Made by a program: the position numbers and the translations under genes. The notes beneath the pieces are model-generated. The model was given only the letters and a program-made list of their open reading frames with translations, did not search any database and was not told the origin of the DNA. From DASQFD01 sp035633255 (lineage in GTDB: Bacteria; Actinomycetota; Actinomycetes; Actinomycetales; Dermatophilaceae): 11,531 bases of DNA. Location of the stretch: positions 1-11,531 of the forward strand of contig DASQFD010000033.1 of NCBI GenBank assembly GCA_035633255.1. The letters run 5' to 3'. Below, in pieces: positions 6,469 through 11,531 of this stretch; positions within the stretch are counted from its first letter, which is position 1, and each line of letters begins with the position of its first letter.

Positions 6469-8259
6469 GTGGAGGGCCTGCGACCCGGCGTGACGCTCGG
6501 TGGCCGCTACACCGTCGTGGCCGCGCTGGGGGCCGGCCGCGGCGCCGAGCGGTGGTCCGCCGAGGACACCGTCCTCGGCCGGGCGGTCACCCTGCTGTGC
6601 CTGCCGGCCCGGGACCCACGCCGCGACGCCCTCCTCGACGCGGCCCGCCGGGCGGCCGGGGTGGACAGCCCGGTGCTGGTCCGTGTCCTGGACGTGGGCG
6701 TGGAGGGCTCGGTGGCCTACGTCGTCGAGGAGGACACCTCCGCGGCCACCCCCCTGACCGACCTCGTCGCCGCCGGCGGGCTGCCCGGTGACGAGGTGCG
6801 CCGCATCTCCGGCACCGTCGCGACCGCCCTGGACGCCGCCGGCCAGCGCGGGCTCCACCACCTCGACCTCACCCCCGGTGACGTGCTGCGCACCGCGGAG
6901 GGTGACGTGCGGCTGCGCGGGGTCGCCACCGCCGCCGCCTGCGCCGACATCGAGGACCCGGCGAGTGACGCGGCCGGGCGGCGGGACGCGGTCGGCGTGG
7001 TGGCCCTGACGTATGCCGGCCTCACCGGCCTGTGGCCGCTGCCCGGGGACGGCGGCGGCCTGGCTCCCGCGCCGCGCATCGCGCCGGCCGAGGGCGTCGG
7101 TGCGGTGGTGCCCGCCCCGTCCGAGCTGGCCGCGGGGGTGCCCCGGGACCTGGACGCGCTGTGTCGGCTCACGCTCCAGCACGATGCGGGGCCGACGACC
7201 CCCGGCGACTTCGCGCGCCAGGTCGCGCCGTGGGCCACCCGCCCGGTGCTCGGGCGCCCGAGCGCGGCCACGGCCACGGCGGCGGGTGCCGGCCAGGTCG
7301 CCACCGGGCCGCCCGACACCGCTGCAACCGACGTCACCACCGTCCTCCCCGTGCCCGCTGCGGCCCCCGCCGCGGCCGTCCCCGCCCGGGCTCCGCTCAA
7401 GGAGGCCCCGGCCGCGCGAGCGTCGGCGGGCGCCGGGGGCGCGGTCGGGGCGGGTGCGGCGGTCGGAGCGGGTGCGGCCGTCGGGGCGGGTGCGGCGGTC
7501 GGGTACGCCTCCGCCGAGTCGGCGCTCGCACCGGCCTTCCTGGGCGGCCCTCCGGCCCCGGGGTCCGTCGACACCTTCGGGACCGAGCAGCCCGACCTCG
7601 GCCCGCCGGCGCCGCTCGTCGACGCCGAACCGCTGACTCGGGCGCAGTCCAGGGTCGCGCTCGGCATCGTCGCCGCGTTCCTCGCCATCGCGCTGGCGGT
7701 CGGGGTCTACGGCATCTCGCGGATCGGCTCGCAGACCAACCTGGACTTCGGCGGTGTGCCCACCACCGCCGGCTCCGCCAGCCCCTCCCCGACGCGGGGC
7801 GCCTCGGCCAGCCCGACGGAGAAGCTGACGGCCCTGGCGATCATCGGGGCGGACGGCTTCGACCCCCAGGGCGACGACCGGGAGAACGACGCGCGCGCCC
7901 CCCGGGTCTTCGACGGCGACCCGGGGACCGCCTGGACCTCCGAGCGCTACAACAGCGCCACCTTCGGGGGACTGAAGGAGGGCACCGGCGTCGCGGTGGA
8001 CATCGGTCCGAACGTGACCGCCCGCGAGGTGCGGCTGCAGGTGCCGGTCCGCGCGGACCTGAGCGTCTACATCGGTCCGGACAAGGAGCTGGGCTCCGCG
8101 ACGAAGATCGGGTCCAAGGCCGGCGCCGAGGGGACCGTGCGCCTTCCCGTCCCCAAGGGCGCCAAAGGTCAGTACGTCATCGTGTGGTTCACCGAGCTGA
8201 GCCGCGACGACGACGGCAAGTACCGGGCGCACCTCGGCGAGATCACGGTCCTCGGCTGA
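6469..8259 (+). CDS. Membrane-anchored pseudokinase with galactose-binding-like outer domain (C-terminal half of Rv3910-type MviN)
   Basis: A 596-aa protein. Residues about 6-255 have a Ser/Thr protein kinase fold that has lost catalysis: the glycine loop is LGAGRGAERW (20-29), the VAIK lysine region reads VTLLCLP (40-46), the HRDLKPxN loop reads HLDLTPGD (131-138), and the DFG site reads RGV (150-152). In M. tuberculosis the equivalent pseudokinase is phosphorylated by PknB and bound by FhaA to control lipid II supply. A long Ala/Pro/Gly linker (about 262-392) with a VGAGAA repeat leads to one transmembrane helix (396-416). The extracytoplasmic segment (about 452-596, containing FDGDPGTAWTSERY at 481-494) looks like a discoidin/galactose-binding domain. 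The GTG at 6469 is preferred because GGAGAGGAG (6453-6461) lies 7 nt upstream; an ATG at 6448 would add seven residues and put that ribosome site inside the gene. Role as regulator of the neighbouring MurJ is inferred from family and position. Confidence 0.85.
   Translation: MEGLRPGVTLGGRYTVVAALGAGRGAERWSAEDTVLGRAVTLLCLPARDPRRDALLDAARRAAGVDSPVLVRVLDVGVEGSVAYVVEEDTSAATPLTDLVAAGGLPGDEVRRISGTVATALDAAGQRGLHHLDLTPGDVLRTAEGDVRLRGVATAAACADIEDPASDAAGRRDAVGVVALTYAGLTGLWPLPGDGGGLAPAPRIAPAEGVGAVVPAPSELAAGVPRDLDALCRLTLQHDAGPTTPGDFARQVAPWATRPVLGRPSAATATAAGAGQVATGPPDTAATDVTTVLPVPAAAPAAAVPARAPLKEAPAARASAGAGGAVGAGAAVGAGAAVGAGAAVGYASAESALAPAFLGGPPAPGSVDTFGTEQPDLGPPAPLVDAEPLTRAQSRVALGIVAAFLAIALAVGVYGISRIGSQTNLDFGGVPTTAGSASPSPTRGASASPTEKLTALAIIGADGFDPQGDDRENDARAPRVFDGDPGTAWTSERYNSATFGGLKEGTGVAVDIGPNVTAREVRLQVPVRADLSVYIGPDKELGSATKIGSKAGAEGTVRLPVPKGAKGQYVIVWFTELSRDDDGKYRAHLGEITVLG
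7441..7503 (+). repeat. 18-bp in-frame repeat encoding VGAGAA in the pseudokinase linker
   Basis: Three and a half units of GCGGTCGGGGCGGGTGCG with a few third-position changes encode AVGAGA-type hexapeptides at residues about 325-345. It lies between the kinase-like domain and the transmembrane helix and is probably a flexible spacer. Confidence 0.9.
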
Positions 8260-8268
8260 CCGCCGCAG

Positions 8269-8865
8269 ATGCCGCCCAGGCCCCCACCGGGACCGGCCCT
8301 GGAGGACCTCGACGACCGCTCGCTGATGGCCCGGCACGTCGCCGGCGACGAGCGCGCCTTCGGGGAGCTGTTCCGGCGGCACCGGGACCGGATGTGGGCG
8401 GTGGCCGTGCGCGTCACCGGTGACGCCGAGGAGGCCGCCGACGCGGTGCAGGACGGCTTCCTCGCCGCCCTGCGCGGGGCCGACCGCTACCGCGGTGAGG
8501 CGGAGGTGACCACCTGGCTGCACCGCATCGTGGTCAACGCGTGCCTCGACGCGCGCCGCCGCGCCCGCGCCCGGCCTCGTCGGGCCGGCGACCTGGCCTC
8601 GGTGGACCTGCCCGACCCCCACGACCGGCACGCCGGCACCGACACGGCGCTCGTGGTCGCCGCGGCGCTGCGCCGGCTCCCCGACGCCCAGCGCGCCGCG
8701 CTGGTGCTCGTCGACGTCGAGGACCTGCCCGTCGCCGAGGCGGCCGCGGTCCTCGGCGTGCCGGAGGGCACCGTGAAGTCCCGCTGCGCCCGCGGACGGG
8801 CCACCCTGCTCGCCCTGCTGGGCGAGTCCTCGGCTCCCGTCGGGGAACCGGAGGCGCCGTCGTGA
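8269..8865 (+). CDS. sigM: ECF RNA polymerase sigma factor SigM
   Basis: A 198-aa extracytoplasmic-function sigma factor that directs RNA polymerase to stress promoters. Region 2 spans about 31-100 and includes FRRHRDRMWAVAVRVTGD (35-52), the DAVQDGFLAALRG core-binding helix (58-70) and the -10-reading RYRGEAEVTTWLHRIVVN (73-90). Region 4 spans about 134-186, with the helix-turn-helix VAEAAAVLGVPEGTVKSRCARGRATL (155-180) for the -35. A basic spacer (98-105) joins them. The start is ATG at 8269: an in-frame TGA, the stop of the pseudokinase gene itself, lies nine bases upstream, so nothing earlier is possible. No Shine-Dalgarno is visible, which points to re-initiation after the upstream gene. 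SigM is assigned from synteny and the anti-sigma gene that follows. An ECF-type promoter lies across its 3' end. Confidence 0.93.
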   Translation: MPPRPPPGPALEDLDDRSLMARHVAGDERAFGELFRRHRDRMWAVAVRVTGDAEEAADAVQDGFLAALRGADRYRGEAEVTTWLHRIVVNACLDARRRARARPRRAGDLASVDLPDPHDRHAGTDTALVVAAALRRLPDAQRAALVLVDVEDLPVAEAAAVLGVPEGTVKSRCARGRATLLALLGESSAPVGEPEAPS

Positions 8866-8869
8866 CGTC
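8843..8869 (+). promoter_or_regulatory. Candidate ECF (SigM-type) promoter for the anti-sigma gene
   Basis: GGGAACC (8843-8849), 16 nt, then CGTC (8866-8869) matches the pattern reported for mycobacterial SigM promoters (GGGAACC, 16-17 nt, CGTC). The -35 lies in the last codons of sigM and the -10 directly after its TGA stop. A start about 7 nt downstream would give a leader of roughly 35 nt with GGAGG at 8902-8906 before the anti-sigma GTG. It would let SigM drive its own inhibitor. Confidence 0.55.
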
Positions 8870-8911
8870 CAAGCACCGTCCCTGCCGCACCCACCCCACT
8901 CGGAGGCCCCG

Positions 8912-9619
8912 GTGACCACCCCGGACGACGACCGGCGGCGGGTGCGCGAGCTGCTCGCCGCCCTGCCCAACCCCGGTCCCATGCCCCCGGAGGTGACCGA
9001 GCGGGTCAGCACCGCCCTCGCGCTCGGGCGTCGGCCCCGGCGCCGGGGCCTGTGGCTGGCCGCGGCGGCCGCGGCGGTGCTCGTGGGCGGGGGCACGGCG
9101 GTCCTGACCACCCAGGTGCAACCCCGGGTCACGGCCTCGGAGAGCTCGGCCTCGGACGGCTCGGCCTCGAAGCGGTCGGCCTCCGACGGCCCGTCCTCGA
9201 ACGGCCCGGAGTCCCCGGTCGGGGGCGGTGCGGTGCCCCAGCCGAGTGGTGGCGTGGAGCCCGGGTCGGTCCTCACCGCCAGCTCCGGGCAGGCCTTCTC
9301 GGCCGCCGGGCTGCCCGGCGCCGCCGCCGCGTTGCGCAATGCCGCCGCGTCCGGCGTTCCCCCGGCAGGTGAGGGCACCACCCGCGAGGTGCCGGGCACC
9401 GCCGGCCTGCTCAGCAGCTCCGGCGCTCGGCGGTGCGCGACCGCGCTCGGGGCACCGCCCGAGGCCGCCGTCCTGCTGGAGGCCGGGACGGTCGGGGGTG
9501 GCCCGGGCGCGCTGGTCGTGCTCGTGCCCGCCTCGGGGGCGGCCACGGCATACCTGGTGGGTCCCGGCTGCGCGCAGGGGCGCGCGGACGTCACGGCGGG
9601 ACCGGTGCCGGTGGGATGA
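8912..9619 (+). CDS. Membrane anti-sigma factor for SigM (Rv3912/RsmA-like)
   Basis: A 235-aa single-pass membrane protein expected to hold SigM inactive at the membrane. The cytoplasmic N-terminus (1-46) carries VRELLAALPNPGPMPPEVTE (11-30), the motif typical of this anti-sigma family; the zinc-binding HxxxCxxC signature of ZAS anti-sigma factors is absent. A transmembrane helix lies at about 47-66. It is followed by a serine-rich linker with repeated SASDG/SSNG units (76-100) and a small outer domain with exactly two cysteines, C175 and C220, placed where a disulfide could form. GTG at 8912 is chosen for GGAGG 5 nt upstream. It lies 46 bp after sigM, and a possible SigM-dependent promoter lies in between. 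Partner assignment comes from adjacency and synteny. What signal releases SigM cannot be read here. Confidence 0.85.
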   Translation: MTTPDDDRRRVRELLAALPNPGPMPPEVTERVSTALALGRRPRRRGLWLAAAAAAVLVGGGTAVLTTQVQPRVTASESSASDGSASKRSASDGPSSNGPESPVGGGAVPQPSGGVEPGSVLTASSGQAFSAAGLPGAAAALRNAAASGVPPAGEGTTREVPGTAGLLSSSGARRCATALGAPPEAAVLLEAGTVGGGPGALVVLVPASGAATAYLVGPGCAQGRADVTAGPVPVG

Positions 9620-9642
9620 GGGCGGCCGGGACCGGGCCCCGG

Positions 9643-9670
9643 GGGAATCGGCAGGCCCTACCATCTGTTG
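9643..9670 (+). promoter_or_regulatory. SigR/SigH-type promoter for trxB, overlapping a housekeeping -10
   Basis: GGGAAT (9643-9648), exactly 18 nt, then GTTG (9667-9670) equals the SigR consensus GGAAT-N18-GTT known from Streptomyces coelicolor, where trxBA is a direct SigR target; mycobacterial SigH uses a similar site. A TANNNT element, TACCAT (9659-9664), lies inside the spacer and could serve the housekeeping sigma factor from nearly the same start point. This implies basal expression plus induction by disulfide stress. Confidence 0.75.
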
Positions 9671-9678
9671 GAGGAGGA

Positions 9679-9699
9679 CGGCCGGCGAAGCCCCGGCCG
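9679..9699 (+). other. 7-bp hairpin at the 5' end of the trxB leader
   Basis: CGGCCGG (9679-9685) pairs with CCGGCCG (9693-9699) across a 7-nt loop. It would lie within a few bases of the predicted trxB transcript start, so it could act as a 5' stabilising stem; no T-tract follows, so it is not a standard terminator. Confidence 0.5.
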
Positions 9700-9733
9700 A
9701 GAGCGCCACCGAGACCCCGTCAGGAAGGCCCCC

Positions 9734-10684
9734 GTGACCAGCCCAGCCGCCGAGGCCGGCGCCGACGTGCGCGACGTCATCATCATCGGCTCCGGACCCG
9801 CGGGGTACACCGCGGCCGTCTACGCCGCCCGTGCCGACCTGCGGCCGCTCGTCCTCGAGGGCGCGGTGACCGCCGGCGGGGCGCTGATGAACACCACCGA
9901 GGTGGAGAACTTCCCCGGCTTCCGGGACGGCATCATGGGTCCGGACCTCATGGACGCCATGCGGGCCCAGGCCGAGCGGTTCGGGGCCGAGCTGGTCACC
10001 GACGACGCGGAGTCCGTGCAGCTGGACGGACCGGTCAAGAAGGTCACCGACGCCAGCGGCAGGACGCACCTCGCTCGCGCGGTCATCCTCGCCATGGGCT
10101 CGGCCTACCGCGAGCTCGGGCTGCCGGAGGAGAAGCGCCTGTCGGGGCACGGCGTCTCGTGGTGCGCGACCTGCGACGGGTTCTTCTTCCGGGACCTGGA
10201 CATCGCGGTCGTCGGCGGCGGCGACTCGGCGATCGAGGAGGCCACCTTCCTCACCAAGTTCGCCAGGTCGGTGACCATCGTCCACCGCCGAGACTCCCTG
10301 CGGGCCAGCAAGATCATGGCGCAGCGGGCCCTGGCCAACGACAAGGTCCACTTCGCGTGGAACTCCGCGGTGGAGGCGTTGCACGGCGCGGACCGGCTCA
10401 CCGGCGTGACGCTGCGTGACACCGTCACCGGTGAGGCCCGGGAGCTGCCGGTGACCGGGCTGTTCATCGCCATCGGCCACGACCCGCGCAACGAGCTCGT
10501 CAAGGGCCAGGTCGACCTCGACCCCGAGGGTTACGTGGTGGTCGACGGACGCTCGACCCGCACGACGGCGCCGGGCGTCTTCGCCTGCGGCGACCTGGTC
10601 GACCACACCTACCGCCAGGCCATCACCGCGGCCGGGACGGGGTGCTCGGCCGCGCTCGACGCCGAGCGGTACCTCGCCACCTGA
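9734..10684 (+). CDS. trxB: Thioredoxin-disulfide reductase (NADPH, FAD)
   Basis: A 316-aa cytoplasmic flavoprotein that passes electrons from NADPH to thioredoxin. Visible parts: FAD-binding GSGPAG (19-24), the family stretch GGALMNTTEVENFPGF (48-63), the redox-active CATC (144-147), the NADPH-binding GGGDSA (161-166), HRR (184-186) and the C-terminal FAD motif GDLVD (286-290). Length is normal for the low-molecular-weight bacterial class. The GTG at 9734 has AGGAAGG at 9722-9728, 5 nt upstream, and gives the expected short extension before VIIIGSGPAG. It lies 114 bp after the anti-sigma gene, with a SigR-type promoter in the gap, and 147 bp before trxA, its substrate. Confidence 0.98.
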   Translation: MTSPAAEAGADVRDVIIIGSGPAGYTAAVYAARADLRPLVLEGAVTAGGALMNTTEVENFPGFRDGIMGPDLMDAMRAQAERFGAELVTDDAESVQLDGPVKKVTDASGRTHLARAVILAMGSAYRELGLPEEKRLSGHGVSWCATCDGFFFRDLDIAVVGGGDSAIEEATFLTKFARSVTIVHRRDSLRASKIMAQRALANDKVHFAWNSAVEALHGADRLTGVTLRDTVTGEARELPVTGLFIAIGHDPRNELVKGQVDLDPEGYVVVDGRSTRTTAPGVFACGDLVDHTYRQAITAAGTGCSAALDAERYLAT

Positions 10685-10738
10685 GCCCGCGTCCAGGGGG
10701 CGCCGGGCGATCCCGCAGCGGAGCCCCTCGCACCGCCG

Positions 10739-10799
10739 CCCCACCGTCCCTCCCACCCCACCGTCCCTCCGTCCCTCCGCTCCCCGCCCCACCGTCCCT
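10739..10799. repeat. Pyrimidine-rich repeat region with three CCCCACCGTCCCT copies
   Basis: The 147-bp gap between trxB and trxA has perfect copies of CCCCACCGTCCCT at 10739-10751, 10756-10768 and 10787-10799, plus an extra CCGTCCCTCC at 10769-10778. The plus strand is nearly all C and T here, so the minus strand has many runs of three or four G at short spacing, a strong G-quadruplex pattern. trxA has its own ribosome site after it. Confidence 0.85.
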
Positions 10800-10831
10800 G
10801 CCCTGTCCAGCCGATCCCGAGAGAAGGACCC

Positions 10832-11155
10832 ATGGCCAACAACGCCACCACGGACGAGACGTTCGAGACCGACGTCTTGAAGAGCGAGACGCCCGTGCTC
10901 GTGGACTTCTGGGCGCCGTGGTGCGGCCCGTGCCGCGCCGTGGCCCCGGTCCTGGAGGAGATCGCCCGCGACTACGACGGCAAGCTGCGCGTGGTCAAGC
11001 TCAACACCGACGAGAACCCGGAGGTGACCGGAAGGCTCGGGATCACGAGCATCCCCACCCTGCAGCTCTACGTCAACGGCGAGATCGTCAAGTCGATCGT
11101 GGGTGCCATGCCCAAGCCGAAGCTCCTGCGCGAGCTGCAGCCCTTCCTGTCCTGA
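10832..11155 (+). CDS. trxA: Thioredoxin
   Basis: A 107-aa thioredoxin, the cytoplasmic disulfide reductant recycled by the upstream reductase. It has the active site WCGPC (30-34) in FWAPWCGPCR, the cis-proline SIPT (73-76), and the family glycine in VGAMPK (90-95). Length is standard. The ATG at 10832 follows AGAAGGA (10822-10828) at a tight 3-nt spacing. In mycobacteria the syntenic gene is trxC. The next gene there is cwlM; in this window a gap of about 290 bp and an insertion sequence follow instead. Confidence 0.97.
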   Translation: MANNATTDETFETDVLKSETPVLVDFWAPWCGPCRAVAPVLEEIARDYDGKLRVVKLNTDENPEVTGRLGITSIPTLQLYVNGEIVKSIVGAMPKPKLLRELQPFLS

Positions 11156-11232
11156 CCCCGGGCGCCGCGTCGGTGCGCCGGTCGGGCGTGCCTCTCACTC
11201 GCACGCGCAACTGCGCCGGCCACGCCTGAAAC

Positions 11233-11247
11233 CGTTGTGGCACAACG
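11233..11247. promoter_or_regulatory. Perfect 7-bp palindrome, operator-like
   Basis: CGTTGTG-G-CACAACG is a perfect inverted repeat around one central base, in a locally AT-richer patch of the gap after trxA. It has the size of a repressor operator but no adjacent promoter or gene explains it. The function is unknown. Confidence 0.4.
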
Positions 11248-11318
11248 CTTCTGCAGCGCGGGCCGGGGTGCTTCGACCGCACCCACAGACGCGGTGGGGC
11301 GGACGCGGGGGGGGCCGC

Positions 11319-11367
11319 TCAGCCCTGGTCGCCGTCAGTGCGGTCGCCGTCAGCCCTGGTCGCCGTC
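11319..11367. repeat. Short direct-repeat cluster (GGTCGCCGTC)
   Basis: TCAGCCCTGGTCGCCGTC occurs at 11319-11336 and again at 11350-11367, and between them GGTCGCCGTCAG occurs once more (11342-11353). It looks like a small local duplication. No function is apparent. Confidence 0.8.
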
Positions 11368-11435
11368 GCAAACGTGCGGGCCGGGGCGGGGACGAACTTG
11401 CCTAGTGGGTTATCCATTTCACTGCCACCTGCGCG

Positions 11436-11441
11436 TAGAGT
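11436..11441 (+). promoter_or_regulatory. Candidate -10 element for the transposase (leaderless)
   Basis: TAGAGT fits TANNNT and is followed by exactly 6 nt before the GTG at 11448, the same spacing as the Nudix gene promoter. There is no Shine-Dalgarno. Confidence 0.5.
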
Positions 11442-11447
11442 CATCGT

Positions 11448-11531
11448 GTGCCGTCGCGCGGTCTGCACTATCCGGGTTCGTATGCGGAGCTGAGGGCGTG
11501 GTTCCCCGACGACGAAGCGTGTATGGACTAC
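11448..11531 (+). CDS. IS1595-family transposase, N-terminal fragment
   Basis: Only 28 codons are present; the frame is open to the window edge. The stretch YAELRAWFPDDEACMDY (12-28) matches the conserved start of IS1595-type transposases, which read FP[DT]xEAC.DYL and then a zinc-ribbon CPxC segment that would come just beyond the edge. The GTG start sits 6 nt after a -10-like element. The rest of the DDE domain is outside the window, so intactness is unknown. Confidence 0.75.
   Translation, partial: MPSRGLHYPGSYAELRAWFPDDEACMDY

Larger units (their letters stand above)
11156..11447. other. Gene-free gap between trxA and the transposase
   Basis: I find no credible gene in these 292 bp. The gap holds a weak stem just after trxA (GGCGC 11161-11165 with GCGCC 11175-11179, no T-tract), a short palindrome at 11233-11247, a run of eight G at 11307-11314, and a small direct-repeat cluster at 11319-11367. 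From about 11395 the base composition becomes less GC-rich, which I take as approach to the insertion sequence end. Confidence 0.7.
11407..11531 (+). mobile_element. Left end of an IS1595-type insertion sequence (cut by window edge)
   Basis: The transposase start at 11448 marks an insertion element that continues past the window. Its left boundary is a guess: the stretch GGGTTATCCATTTCACTGCC from 11407 begins with G residues and is less GC-rich than its surroundings, as expected for a terminal repeat. The right end and target duplication are not in the window, so the boundary cannot be checked here. Confidence 0.55.

Noticed and set aside
4567..9594. A 1675-codon open frame on the minus strand, antisense to murJ through the anti-sigma gene
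   Set aside because: It mirrors the codon positions of several real plus-strand genes, has a repetitive Arg/Gly/Asp/His-rich composition, shows no domain, and crosses gene boundaries. Long antisense frames are normal at this GC content.
8534..10792. A 752-codon minus-strand open frame antisense to sigM, anti-sigma and trxB
   Set aside because: Same reason: opposite-strand shadow of well-supported genes, with low-complexity composition.
11161..11179. Terminator after trxA
   Set aside because: A 5-bp stem with a 9-nt loop and no T-tract is too weak to call.
1..11531. tRNA, rRNA or riboswitch genes
   Set aside because: I looked for tRNA cloverleaf signals (GGTTCGANTCC) and conserved riboswitch cores in the gaps and found none; nearly all of the window is protein-coding.

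Overview
The window looks like chromosomal DNA from a very GC-rich actinobacterium. Codon third positions are almost always G or C, GTG starts are common, and the gene order is the conserved actinobacterial block known in Mycobacterium tuberculosis as pcnA (Rv3907c), mutT4 (Rv3908), Rv3909, mviN/murJ (Rv3910), sigM (Rv3911), anti-SigM (Rv3912), trxB (Rv3913) and trxC (Rv3914). That block lies near oriC in many actinobacteria. A member of the Micrococcales (Intrasporangiaceae-like) is my best guess, but this is inference and not demonstrated.

Layout. Bases 48-296 hold almost four tandem copies of a 65-bp unit, each a long inverted repeat; the last copy contains the stop codon of cca. The CCA-adding tRNA nucleotidyltransferase gene (282-1778, minus strand) diverges from a plus-strand run of eight genes across a 45-bp gap with two leaderless-type promoters. 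The plus-strand run is: a Nudix hydrolase, a large signal-peptide/TM-anchored DUF6049-type protein, the MurJ lipid II flippase, a membrane-bound pseudokinase with a galactose-binding-like outer domain, the ECF sigma factor SigM, its membrane anti-sigma factor, thioredoxin reductase and thioredoxin. The first three coding regions overlap end to end. After trxA comes a gap of about 290 bp without a gene, then the first 28 codons of an IS1595-type transposase, cut by the window edge.

How the genes fit together. DUF6049, MurJ and the pseudokinase form a cell-envelope module. In mycobacteria the MurJ and pseudokinase parts are one polypeptide; here they are two genes. SigM and its anti-sigma factor form a stress-responsive switch, and an ECF-type promoter (GGGAACC-N16-CGTC) sits at the sigM stop codon, just ahead of the anti-sigma gene. 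trxB and trxA form the thioredoxin system; trxB is preceded by a textbook SigR/SigH-type promoter (GGGAAT-N18-GTTG), so disulfide-stress control is likely.

I see no clearly new multi-gene system. The least ordinary signals are the palindromic array fused to the cca terminus, the ECF promoter inside sigM, the strand-asymmetric G-run region before trxA, and a heptamer (GGCATAC) that accounts for every TAT/ATA trinucleotide I could find in the chromosomal genes.
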